A stretch of DNA of 64,000 nucleotides from Winogradskyella helgolandensis (GTDB lineage Bacteria; Bacteroidota; Bacteroidia; Flavobacteriales; Flavobacteriaceae). Below the pieces are notes generated by a model. The model was not told the origin of the DNA and did no database searches. It saw only the letters and a list, made by a program, of their open reading frames with translations. Both the position numbers and the translations under genes were made by a program. How positions within the stretch are numbered: position 1 is the first letter of the stretch; the number at the start of each line of letters is the position of its first letter. Of the stretch, positions 53,613 through 62,138 are shown one piece after another. Where the stretch lies: positions 124,001 through 188,000 of the forward strand of contig NZ_JABFHO010000002.1 in NCBI RefSeq assembly GCF_013404085.1, given 5' to 3'.

Positions 53613-53676
53613 CAAATATCTTAATCCAACCTATTAAAAATGACACTGAACTTCTGAAACACCACTTTCAACTTCT
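53613..53676 (-). promoter_or_regulatory. Type B direct-repeat operator and -7 element, copy 5
   Basis: Half-sites TGAACTTCT (53647-53655) and TCAACTTCT (53668-53676), 21 apart; CAAATATC at 53613-53620, 26 bases away. Minus strand: AGAAGTTGA-N12-AGAAGTTCA-N26-GATATTTG. The proximal half-site lies just beyond where a -33 element would be, and no TTTG is present there, as expected for an activator-dependent promoter. Confidence 0.75.
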
Positions 53677-53683
53677 AAACATG

Positions 53684-53717
53684 AAAATCTCGTAAGCAGT
53701 AAACACTGACGAGATTT
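53684..53717 (-). terminator. Repeated-type terminator 4 (after the S41 peptidase gene)
   Basis: Same outer stem AAATCTCGT / ACGAGATTT as the other three copies, with a different inner part that forms CAGT / ACTG. Short T/A-rich tail on the minus strand. Confidence 0.7.
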
Positions 53718-53738
53718 TTACAAAAATGTTATACGTTT

Positions 53739-55106
53739 TTAGTCAATATTTTGAATCCAATTTATGGCGAAAGAAAGCACATCGTCTTCGACTTTAATAT
53801 CTGGATGAACAGGCTCATAGATATTAGAATCGCCATTTGCGCCAATATCATACGTAGAACTCACGTAAACATAATTACTAGAATTAGGAAGTGTGAAACT
53901 TAATAGTTCTCCAAAATCATTGGTATACTCTCCTGTTGCTTCACCTATTAATGTACTTAGCTTATACGTTTTTACAGCATCTGCTAAAAAATTAGCACTA
54001 GAAAATGTACTCGGACCAATTAAAACACAACTGGTTCCTTCAAAAAAGTTTTTCGGCTTTATGGGTTGTGTTAATTCAGATTCAAGATCTTCAATAATGG
54101 ATTGATTCTCTGATGCTGTATATGTATCTAAAAATTCTTTACCTAGATGTTTTTCGTATACAGGATTACTTTTGTACGTTGTTTTAGCAAGATTGCTAAC
54201 TTTCCAAAACCGTCCACTAGATTGTCGGTATGGTGTGGTTGTGATATACGATAATAACAAATCGTTTAATCCCGAATCGCCTCCACCATTTTCTCTAATA
54301 TCAATTATGAGCTTCGTAATATTTTCTTCTTTTATGGTCTTAAATGTTTCTTTTAAAAACGCATCAAAGGCATCGTAATCATTACATCTGTTATAAGAAA
54401 TGAGTCCAACATTATTGTTTCTAATTTCGAATGTATAATCTGATGCCACTTGGTTTTTACGCATTAACGTGTTTAACTCCGAAGCCTCTATTCCTGTGGT
54501 TTGAACCTCTTGTTCCATATCATTGATTTTTATGGCATACGGAGCTTCTATTTTATCTGTAAAAAACAAATAGAGTGGTAATACTTTTTCACAAGACACA
54601 CGTTTAAAAGATTCGATTCCGCCCAAATAAGACATACATTCTTTATACAAATCAATGATACTAATCCCATTTATAGACTTAATAAGCGTTCCATTTGGGA
54701 TTTCTAAAATAGACGACCGCGTCACTACAAAATCTTGATGGTTATTGATTAATTTTCCTGAGAAAGGTAGAAATTGGTAACTTTTTAATTCAGGTATAAT
54801 TTTAGGATTTTGCCAATCCATAACCGTATGACCACCGCTCATTTGTGACACGAGTTTCATTCCGGTTGCAATAAATTGTTTAAGCGTGATTGAATCTTGG
54901 CTAAATTCCTGTAGTAGTTCTTTTTTATTTTGATTGAATTGCTCCCTACTTACTTTAAAATAAGGATTGTAATGGACTTCTTCTATCGTTTTAACGGTAT
55001 AATCTAAATCTGCTATAGCTTTATCAGTTGCGATATAGGCATTGTTTTGAGCATATAAAGGACAAACTAGAAAGACAATAGAAAAGATAAAAAAAAGCGA
55101 CTTCAT
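53739..55106 (-). CDS. S41 family peptidase (module B)
   Basis: A 455-residue exported protein with signal peptide from ATG 55106 (MKSLFFIFSIVFLV, cleavage near YAQ); an upstream in-frame start 15 codons earlier lacks signal character. N-terminal helical domain, a PDZ-like segment (NGTLIKSINGISIIDLY, about 150-170), and the S41 core: DIRENGGGDSG (about 290) and GPSTFSSANFLADA (nucleophile Ser). Tail-specific-protease fold; substrate unknown. No type B direct repeat was found in its upstream region. It lies directly downstream of the module B regulator gene (134-base gap). Confidence 0.88.
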   Translation of the reverse strand: MKSLFFIFSIVFLVCPLYAQNNAYIATDKAIADLDYTVKTIEEVHYNPYFKVSREQFNQNKKELLQEFSQDSITLKQFIATGMKLVSQMSGGHTVMDWQNPKIIPELKSYQFLPFSGKLINNHQDFVVTRSSILEIPNGTLIKSINGISIIDLYKECMSYLGGIESFKRVSCEKVLPLYLFFTDKIEAPYAIKINDMEQEVQTTGIEASELNTLMRKNQVASDYTFEIRNNNVGLISYNRCNDYDAFDAFLKETFKTIKEENITKLIIDIRENGGGDSGLNDLLLSYITTTPYRQSSGRFWKVSNLAKTTYKSNPVYEKHLGKEFLDTYTASENQSIIEDLESELTQPIKPKNFFEGTSCVLIGPSTFSSANFLADAVKTYKLSTLIGEATGEYTNDFGELLSFTLPNSSNYVYVSSTYDIGANGDSNIYEPVHPDIKVEDDVLSFAINWIQNID

Positions 55107-55240
55107 AATTTCTTTAAATAATTTCAATGCTTTTAGTGAGCACCTCTTCATTAAACATTAATTAGGTTACTTTAAAATGATTTAGGACTTCAAAATAAAA
55201 TCAGTAGTTGATCAAATTCTACTTTGAACGTGTAAAAAAG

Positions 55241-55993
55241 CTATCCTATATTTTGAACTATAGTTAAAAACTCTTCCTTTTTATCTTTTGAGACAGAAAC
55301 CGTTTCATCGTTATCCATGATAATATAACCGCCATCTTTTTTATAATATTCTTTAATATACTTTAAGTTGATTAAGTACGAACGATGTGGTCTGTAAAAC
55401 ATAGGAATAGTATCTAATAATTCTTCAAAATGTTTTAATGGCTTACTGATTAACAGCTCTGAAGCATCTTGCACATGAACTTTGGTGTACATACCATCTG
55501 CCTTTAACAGGATGATATCATCAAAATTCACAAACTTGATACCATCTGCAACTGGAAGTGCTATTTTTTTAAAATTAGACGATTTTAAACTTTTCTGAAG
55601 CTCATCTAATTTGATGTTAATATGAGATTTCCCTATGTTAATAATCGCTTTATCAATTGCATCACTAAGCTTATCTAATCGCAGTGGTTTTAATAAATAA
55701 TCTACAGCCGAAAGTTCAAAAGCCTTAATAGCGTATTCGCTATAAGCCGTTGTAAATATAATTTCGAAATTACGATGTGTTTCCTCCAAAAAATCAAAAA
55801 TTTCTAAACCCGAATGCTCTGGCATTTCAATATCTAAAAATACAATTTGTGGTTGTTCAGCTTTTATAATTTGGACTCCACTTAACAAATCTTCAGCGGT
55901 AAAAACAGTAGTCACTTTTTGGCAATTCTCCTCTATTAGTATATTAAGCAATTTTCTTGCTTTAGGTTCGTCGTCTATAATTACTACTTTCAT
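55241..55993 (-). CDS. LytTR-type response regulator (module B)
   Basis: A 250-residue regulator with receiver (Asp54 in VFLDIEMP, Lys102 in YLLKPLRL) and LytTR domain (about 145-250; MFYRPHRSYLINLKYI). Closely related to the module A regulator at 40742 across the whole length, but the DNA-binding half differs at many positions (compare TKKDGLQVIMSNNKS with YKKDGGYIIMDNDET), consistent with a different target. It follows its kinase by 32 bases. Expected to bind the AGAAGTTGA-type repeats. Confidence 0.95.
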   Translation of the reverse strand: MKVVIIDDEPKARKLLNILIEENCQKVTTVFTAEDLLSGVQIIKAEQPQIVFLDIEMPEHSGLEIFDFLEETHRNFEIIFTTAYSEYAIKAFELSAVDYLLKPLRLDKLSDAIDKAIINIGKSHINIKLDELQKSLKSSNFKKIALPVADGIKFVNFDDIILLKADGMYTKVHVQDASELLISKPLKHFEELLDTIPMFYRPHRSYLINLKYIKEYYKKDGGYIIMDNDETVSVSKDKKEEFLTIVQNIG

Positions 55994-56025
55994 ATGTGTT
56001 TATTTTATTAAAGCATGTTTAATGA

Positions 56026-58953
56026 TTAATCTGTAGTGTATGGGATTGTAATATCAACTTGCGTACCTACAGGTATATCTTTATCAAACAGATCGGTAAT
56101 AATGACACCAACTTGTTTTTCCTTTCCGTAGTTTAATAATGCTAATCGATCTTGAGTAGCTTTAGTAGCAAAAGACGGATGACTTTTACGACTTCTCGAT
56201 TTAAATTTTTCAGCTTGTGCTCTACCAACACCATTATCTACAATAATACATCGTACTGTTTTTGATTCATCATTTATAAAGAAATTGATTTTTAAATTCC
56301 GATCTGTTTTACGATGTAACAATCCATGTTTTAGAGCATTTTCTACATAGGGTTGAATAAGCATGGTAGGAATATTAGCTTCGTCTGGCTTTAAACTGCC
56401 AGATGTTGAAATGCTATAATGTAATTTATCCTCAAAACGTAACTTCTCTAATTCTAAATACATTTCCAAACAATCAATTTCTTCTTGTAAGGTAATCTTC
56501 CCCTTGGTGCTATGGTTTAAGTAAGTTCTTATTAAATCTGCGAACTTTCCCAAATATATAGTTGCTAATATTTTTTGGTTTAAAACAATATATTCTTGTA
56601 TCGAATTTAACGCATTGAATATAAAATGCGGATTCATTTGCGACCGTAAATTTTCTAGTTTTAAAGCGATTAACTCATTATCTAAAGAGAGTTGTCTAAT
56701 CTCCAATTCTTTTGCTATTTCTTTATTTTTTAATTTCCTTTTGTAATACAAAATAATGAGACCTACAAAAGACAAACTGTAGGCTAAAATAAACCACCAC
56801 TTTTTCCAATATGGTAATTTGATATTCAACTTAATGCTTTTAACATTACTCTCAGTCCCCTCATTAATCGATGTTGGTCTTACCTGAAATGTATATTTCC
56901 CCACTGGTAGGCTACTATATTTCACGGTATTCACACCTAAATCTGTGGTAATCCAGTTATTATTATAACCAACTAAACGGTATTGATACGTTTTATTTAA
57001 ATTGTATAAAATACCATTGACATTAAAACTAAATTGTACTGAATTCTGATTATAATCTAAATCATAATCCGTTCCTAGATCAGTCGATTCTTCATTAATT
57101 TTTATATCATTAAAATAAATTTCGGGTTGCGACGTCTTTTTAAACACCTTCTCTTTATCAAAAGAAAAAACACCCTTGTTTGAAGACAATACCACGCGGT
57201 TCTTTAAGACTTCGATTCCTGAAATTTTGTAAGACAAAATACCATCTGTCTTGTTTAAATTTTTAAAATCCTTCCTATCCGTATTAAACACTTGCAAACC
57301 TTTTGGTGTCGCTATCCAAACCGAATTTTCATCAGCCTTTAAATATTTAATCTGATCAGACAACAAGCCTTCTGTTGTAGTGTAATGCGCAATAACTTGA
57401 TTATCCCTTATTGCAAAAATTCCATTTTTAAACGTTCCCACCCAAACGATGCCATCTGCAGTTTCCGTAATAGAAATGGCTAAAATCTCTTTCTCGTTAT
57501 AGCGTATTGTAGTGGACTTAAAATCGTTATCTAAAACTAATAAATCATCGACATACCCAATAAAAATAGTATTGCTATTTTCACTGTAGTAGGTTGTATA
57601 GATCCGCTTGTTATCAGAAAATGTTTTAACTAACTCTGCATTATTATTCAAAAAAGCCAATCGGCTATACGTCCCAAAAAGTGTCATCGTTTCATTAACA
57701 CGAGAAAAACTTTTCACACCAAGAAATTCATGTTTTTTTATGGTTTCTAATGTCTTGTTATTTACAAAATAAGCACCATCGTCGATACTTACATAACTAT
57801 ATCCAATGTTAGAATTATACTGTATTGCAGAGACTTTATTACCCAGGTTAGCAGATGCTTTATAAGTAGAAGCATCAACGTTTAAAAACCCTACGACTCC
57901 ATTTTTAGAACCAAAAAACACAAGCGAATCATTCACCTTATCGATAGCCATAATATCATCGCTGTTTTTAGGTAATTTATGTTTTACAACCTCTATATTC
58001 GGAATTAAATGAACACCATTAGTAAGTGTGGACACCCAAAAATTTTGATCTTTATCAATGATAACGTCAGTAACGATTTCATCTTCTAATATTTGGTTTT
58101 TAAGTGTGAATTCATTTTTATCGTTTTCATAAATATAAATTCCGGTATGGGTTAACACCCACATATTGTCCTTTATGATCTTTATCCTAATAATCCTTTT
58201 ATTTTTCAGAAGTTCTAATCCTATTGTAGCATCCGTAGTGCCTGTATTTAGGTTGATACTTCTAAACATGTTTTTATACTTAAATTGTTGAGAAAAAAAT
58301 AAAATCTCATTTAGTTTAAAAACTTGAGTTTGACCTTGTGCTGTAGTCATACCTTTAGAGCCACGATAGTGGATATTAAGCAAAAACTGATTGGTCTCCT
58401 TAAAATCATTATTGAATATTTTTACAGCATCAAAACTAATCAACATGTAGCCCGTATCTAGAGGCATCAATCTTGCCCCACCATTTCCATGAAGTTCTCT
58501 TAAAAGAATTTTCTTGGTAATTAAATCAATAATATATAACGAATAACTTGTCGTAATTAAAAGTTTATTGTCTTGTATACAGTAATTTCCCAACTGCCCT
58601 TTTAATTCCTCTTTTAAATCTATAAAGGTGATGAGTTGGTTGTTTTCAACATAAAAGAACTGTCCTGAAATATTAGTGCACCATATACGGCCTTGTGTAT
58701 CTTCAAAAAGTCCAAAAACGGATAGGCCTCTTTTTTCTGCGTTAGTATATTGGGTATACGTTTTGCCATCATAACGATATAAACCCGTATCTGAAGCTAA
58801 CCAAATAAACCCTTTACTATCTTCTAAAACATTATAAAACTCAATATCTGGTAAGCCATCTTTTTCAGTAAGATGAATAGACACAGGTTCTTGCGCACAC
58901 AAAAAATGCAAGCCTAGTAGCAATACAATAAAAAGTAGTATTTTCTTCAACAT
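56026..58953 (-). CDS. Two-component propeller sensor histidine kinase (module B)
   Basis: A 975-residue paralogue of the module A kinase: signal peptide (1-20, LCAQ), periplasmic propeller (about 25-630), Y_Y_Y domain (about 645-715), a membrane helix (about 728-747), His_kinase domain with MNPHFIFNALNSIQ, and HATPase with DNGVGRA. The N-terminal 60 residues (EPVSIHLTEKDGLPDIEFY) are almost identical to module A; the rest of the propeller has diverged, as expected if the two recognise different ligands. It is the start of the kinase-regulator operon. Confidence 0.95.
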   Translation of the reverse strand: MLKKILLFIVLLLGLHFLCAQEPVSIHLTEKDGLPDIEFYNVLEDSKGFIWLASDTGLYRYDGKTYTQYTNAEKRGLSVFGLFEDTQGRIWCTNISGQFFYVENNQLITFIDLKEELKGQLGNYCIQDNKLLITTSYSLYIIDLITKKILLRELHGNGGARLMPLDTGYMLISFDAVKIFNNDFKETNQFLLNIHYRGSKGMTTAQGQTQVFKLNEILFFSQQFKYKNMFRSINLNTGTTDATIGLELLKNKRIIRIKIIKDNMWVLTHTGIYIYENDKNEFTLKNQILEDEIVTDVIIDKDQNFWVSTLTNGVHLIPNIEVVKHKLPKNSDDIMAIDKVNDSLVFFGSKNGVVGFLNVDASTYKASANLGNKVSAIQYNSNIGYSYVSIDDGAYFVNNKTLETIKKHEFLGVKSFSRVNETMTLFGTYSRLAFLNNNAELVKTFSDNKRIYTTYYSENSNTIFIGYVDDLLVLDNDFKSTTIRYNEKEILAISITETADGIVWVGTFKNGIFAIRDNQVIAHYTTTEGLLSDQIKYLKADENSVWIATPKGLQVFNTDRKDFKNLNKTDGILSYKISGIEVLKNRVVLSSNKGVFSFDKEKVFKKTSQPEIYFNDIKINEESTDLGTDYDLDYNQNSVQFSFNVNGILYNLNKTYQYRLVGYNNNWITTDLGVNTVKYSSLPVGKYTFQVRPTSINEGTESNVKSIKLNIKLPYWKKWWFILAYSLSFVGLIILYYKRKLKNKEIAKELEIRQLSLDNELIALKLENLRSQMNPHFIFNALNSIQEYIVLNQKILATIYLGKFADLIRTYLNHSTKGKITLQEEIDCLEMYLELEKLRFEDKLHYSISTSGSLKPDEANIPTMLIQPYVENALKHGLLHRKTDRNLKINFFINDESKTVRCIIVDNGVGRAQAEKFKSRSRKSHPSFATKATQDRLALLNYGKEKQVGVIITDLFDKDIPVGTQVDITIPYTTD

Positions 58954-59044
58954 TTAAAAATTGTAGATAAAACTACAATAAATTACAAATTGTAAGCCTA
59001 TAAGCTTTTAAAAGTGTGTTTTTAACTGCTGAAAGTCGTTGTTT

Positions 59045-60022
59045 CTATTGTGGAAAGTTATTTAATGAAAGGGTTTCAAGTTCTTTTGCTTCATTCTCAA
59101 AAATAATAAACACTTTTAATTCAGAGTGTCGCTCTGCAAATGTTTTTACTTTATCTATTCCCATAGCCTGAAACGCCGTTGCATAAGCATCGGCCGTCAT
59201 ACAATCTTCTGCCAATACAGAGACACTAAGAATATTTGTTTTTGAAGGATAACCTGTTTTGGTATCTATAATATGTGCATAACGGTTTCCGTTGACATCA
59301 ATTTTAAATTTACGATACGTGCCAGAGGTTGCCATCGCTTCATCTTGTAAAGGAATGACTTTAGAATAAGATTGTTCTCCTTCAAAATTAGGATCGTCGA
59401 TACCCACTTTCCAAGAAGATTTTTTTTCAAGATTAATTCCTCTTACTCGAATTTCACCACCTATTTCAACTATATAATCAGTAATGTTTTTTTGTTCTAA
59501 AAACTCACCAATCACATCTACACCGTAACCTTTGGCAATGGCATTAAAATCTATAAATGTTGCCTTATTTTTTATAATTCTATTATCCCTTAAACCCATT
59601 CTATTAAATCCAACAGATTTCATTAGACTATCAATAGCTGTACTATCAATGTTCATTATTTTACCTTCAGGACCAAAATCCCATGCGTTTACAACTGCAC
59701 CAATGGTTGGATCAAAAGCGCCTTCCGTGGTTCTGTAAATCTGTTTTGCTTTGTCGAATACACGTGTAAAATGCGTATCTACTTCAATAGCTTCTCCTTT
59801 ATTTATTCTTGAAATTTTAGAATCAGGAATATAGGTTGACATGGATTGATTCACCACATTAAAAAGGCTATCAAACTGTTTTTGATAGTTCACATCATGT
59901 TCCGAATGGTACTGAACACTATAAGACGTTCCAAAAACCGGACCTGATAATTTGATGTTTTTTGGTTCGTGTTCACAAGCAAAAAATGTAGCAATAAGAA
60001 TGAGGTAAAATACGTTTTTCAT
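59045..60022 (-). CDS. apbE: FAD:protein FMN transferase
   Basis: Attaches FMN covalently to threonine in targets such as NqrB/NqrC and RnfG. A 325-residue lipoprotein (signal ending FFAC, Cys16) acting on the periplasmic side. Family blocks present: FDPTIGAVVNAWDFGP, IDFNAIAKGYGVDVI, VEIGGEIRVRG, ATSGTYRKF and HIIDTKTGYPS with downstream Asp/Thr metal ligands (AEDCMTADAYATAF). The next gene upstream, 53 bases away, is a small conserved protein often beside apbE in this group. Nqr genes are not in the window. Confidence 0.95.
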   Translation of the reverse strand: MKNVFYLILIATFFACEHEPKNIKLSGPVFGTSYSVQYHSEHDVNYQKQFDSLFNVVNQSMSTYIPDSKISRINKGEAIEVDTHFTRVFDKAKQIYRTTEGAFDPTIGAVVNAWDFGPEGKIMNIDSTAIDSLMKSVGFNRMGLRDNRIIKNKATFIDFNAIAKGYGVDVIGEFLEQKNITDYIVEIGGEIRVRGINLEKKSSWKVGIDDPNFEGEQSYSKVIPLQDEAMATSGTYRKFKIDVNGNRYAHIIDTKTGYPSKTNILSVSVLAEDCMTADAYATAFQAMGIDKVKTFAERHSELKVFIIFENEAKELETLSLNNFPQ

Positions 60023-60075
60023 AAGTCTTCAAATAGAGATTTGGCGGCATTCAGCCAGACATTGAGATTAGTGAA

Positions 60076-60453
60076 TTAATTTAAATTCATATCAAGAACC
60101 TGAATACCGTTGTATTCAATGAGGTATTCTTCGTTTAAATAAAGAGGTAAATCTTCACCGTCAGGATTTCCTAATCCTACACCTGCATATAACACTTTAG
60201 CATCCTTTTCAAAAGCATGTTTCTTAAAGGTTTCCATCCAAACCACATCATAATTATTGGGGTTATCTGGTAAAATCACGGCACGGACTACCACAAAGTA
60301 ATATTGACTATTCTTATCTATACAGACAAATTGCGGATGCCGTTTCAACTTAGAATTAATAGCTATGAACTCGAAACCACGCGCCTCCAGGTCTTTACCA
60401 ACATGGTTCATGGCGAGATTATGTACTTCTTGTGGTGTTAGTGGTTTACTCAT
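60076..60453 (-). CDS. Conserved small cytosolic protein next to apbE
   Basis: A 125-residue protein from ATG 60453 (MSKPLTPQEVHNLAMNHVG; a start five codons upstream is less likely). Features: HNLAMNHVGKDLE, PQFVCIDK and FVVVRAVILPDNP. No signal peptide or membrane helix. Database entries of this kind are sometimes named after Na+-NQR subunit F, but none of that subunit's ferredoxin or flavin motifs are here. Its constant position beside apbE suggests a link to flavinylation; that is inference only. Confidence 0.78.
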   Translation of the reverse strand: MSKPLTPQEVHNLAMNHVGKDLEARGFEFIAINSKLKRHPQFVCIDKNSQYYFVVVRAVILPDNPNNYDVVWMETFKKHAFEKDAKVLYAGVGLGNPDGEDLPLYLNEEYLIEYNGIQVLDMNLN

Positions 60454-60473
60454 ATAGCAAAAATACAAACTTG

Positions 60474-61340
60474 CTATTTAAAACGCACAAATTTCGAACT
60501 ACTAAACCTATAATTCGAAACAGAAATCGCCGTATCATCTTCGAGTTGATACCATGGTGAAATCGCTGAGTCTTCAAGATTCTTTACTAAATGCACACTT
60601 TGGGCTGGTGTATTGCCTTGACATAATAAAAAGAGTTTCTCGCCTTGCGCGTTCACAACCTCATCTGCGACCATAACTATATGTCCAGGTGAACCTCCTT
60701 TGATGAGCATATCACCTATTTTTAAATCTTTCGCTTTAACGGCTTCTAACTCATTGTACAATGATAACGTCCCAGAATACATATATATTAAATTTAAGTA
60801 TTTATAGAAGTTGTCTTTTGAAATATTGGCACTTGCCGTTTTATGAAACGTGACTTTATTTCCGTTAATTTTAGGTCTATACCCTTCAGCATATTTGGTC
60901 CAAGAACAATAATGCCCAGATGTAAAGTTAAAACCTATTTCGTTTTTTCTATTGTTGTCCCACAGGTATTCACTTCGTATTCTAATCAATGCATCTGCAC
61001 ATTGTTGTAGTCCATTTTTAGGTACAGGAATCTCTAAAACACCAATATGGCCGCCTTGCCAGAAATAGTTGGTGTCATCGTAATTAATGATTTTACTTCC
61101 AAAGGCTTTTAATTTGTAACTCCTGAGATACGCTTCAAAACTTCCTTCGGTATAATTGACACGTTTATAACCTTCAGGAATATTAACTCTAGATGCAATC
61201 GTTAAACTATCTTTATTAATGAGGCTTGGTGTTTCAATACTAGATTTAACGATATTAACCACTTTTTTTACTGGTCTAAACTGAAACGCTAAAACAGCAA
61301 GTGATGTTAAGATTAAAATGGCGAGTAGAACTTTTTTCAT
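60474..61340 (-). CDS. DUF4846 family protein
   Basis: A 288-residue protein with an N-terminal membrane anchor or signal (about 1-20), then the DUF4846 fold: VNIPEGYKRVNYTEGSFEAYLRSYKLK, QCADALIRIRSEYLW, FNFTSGHYCSW and GSPGHIVMVADEV. The invariant Cys in GHYCSW and His in PGHIVMV recall NlpC/P60-like papain folds, but this is only a resemblance. Role unknown, probably periplasmic. It follows the LuxR-type regulator gene by 48 bases. Confidence 0.88.
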   Translation of the reverse strand: MKKVLLAILILTSLAVLAFQFRPVKKVVNIVKSSIETPSLINKDSLTIASRVNIPEGYKRVNYTEGSFEAYLRSYKLKAFGSKIINYDDTNYFWQGGHIGVLEIPVPKNGLQQCADALIRIRSEYLWDNNRKNEIGFNFTSGHYCSWTKYAEGYRPKINGNKVTFHKTASANISKDNFYKYLNLIYMYSGTLSLYNELEAVKAKDLKIGDMLIKGGSPGHIVMVADEVVNAQGEKLFLLCQGNTPAQSVHLVKNLEDSAISPWYQLEDDTAISVSNYRFSSSKFVRFK

Positions 61341-61388
61341 ATTTTAAATAACGACAAAAAAATCTAGTTTCGTATGATGAAGACTGAA

Positions 61389-62021
61389 TTATAGTTCGTT
61401 ATCGTAAGATTTACGGATTAATTCGGCTTTACTATTAATTTCTAACGTTTTGTAGATGTTCTTAATGTGTGTACGAACCGTATCGATGGAAACAAATAAA
61501 TCAGAGGCAATCATTTTGTAGCTTTTACCATCTACAATACCAGCTACAATTTCTTTTTGTCTTGGCGTTAACAAATTGCTTTTATGCTGTTTTGGAGCAA
61601 AAGTATTCACTATTTTTCTCGCAATGGAAGGTGACATATAAGAACCACCTTTACTCACAACTTCTATAGCTTCTTTTATTTTTTTAAGTGGTGTTTTTTT
61701 CGATAAATACGAACAAGCTCCGGCACACAAGGCTTTATAAATACTATCATTATCTTCAAAAGTCGTCAGCATAATGATATCAACTTTGGGAAGTTCATTT
61801 AAGAGTAATGGAATCCCCTTAATACCAGACATGCCCAATAGGTTAATATCCAAAAGAATTATCTCTGGCAAAGTTTCAAGTGATTTAATTGACGTTAAAA
61901 AATCTTCAACCGAAGACGATATCTGCACACAATCAATCTCAGATTGGGCATCGAAAAAGTCATTCAGGCTTTCCTGAATTAACGCATCATCTTCTATAAT
62001 TCCCAAATTAATTGTACTCAT
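61389..62021 (-). CDS. NarL/LuxR-type response regulator
   Basis: A 210-residue regulator: receiver (1-120) with Asp58 in IILLDINL and Lys in LSKKTPLKK, linker, and a LuxR helix-turn-helix (about 145-205; LTPRQKEIVAGIVDGKSYKMIASDLFVSIDTVRTHIKNIY). Its kinase is the gene immediately upstream on the same strand (117-base gap). The gap between them contains four TGTGAT-type half-sites. The targets are unknown; the DUF4846 gene directly downstream is a candidate. Confidence 0.95.
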   Translation of the reverse strand: MSTINLGIIEDDALIQESLNDFFDAQSEIDCVQISSSVEDFLTSIKSLETLPEIILLDINLLGMSGIKGIPLLLNELPKVDIIMLTTFEDNDSIYKALCAGACSYLSKKTPLKKIKEAIEVVSKGGSYMSPSIARKIVNTFAPKQHKSNLLTPRQKEIVAGIVDGKSYKMIASDLFVSIDTVRTHIKNIYKTLEINSKAELIRKSYDNEL

Positions 62022-62046
62022 TTTTTATTGGCGAAAGGCTTATATG

Positions 62047-62138
62047 TTATCACAATTTTAAAAGCTATACATGTGATAATTCTTCATTAGTAAAGTTATG
62101 ACTTTAAAAATGCGCTACAATCACATTAAGATGTGATT
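62047..62138. promoter_or_regulatory. Cluster of TGTGAT half-sites between kinase and regulator
   Basis: TTATCACA (62047-62054) and TGTGATAA (62072-62079) form one inverted repeat with 17 bases between. AATCACAT / ATGTGATT (62119-62138, loop TAAG) form a second, directly after the kinase stop. Four copies of the same hexamer core in 92 bases; the second could also be a hairpin, though no T-run follows. Confidence 0.4.

Noticed and set aside
55107..55240. A type B operator for the S41 peptidase gene
   Set aside because: Only one half-site-like word (TCAAATTCT at 55212) was found, with no partner 21 bases on either side.
37796..58953. Polysaccharide utilisation locus
   Set aside because: Propeller sensors suggested it, but there are no SusC/SusD pairs, glycoside hydrolases, lyases or sulfatases in the region.
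58954..59044. A type B operator upstream of the module B kinase
   Set aside because: TTAACTGCT near 59022 has no second half-site at the right spacing.
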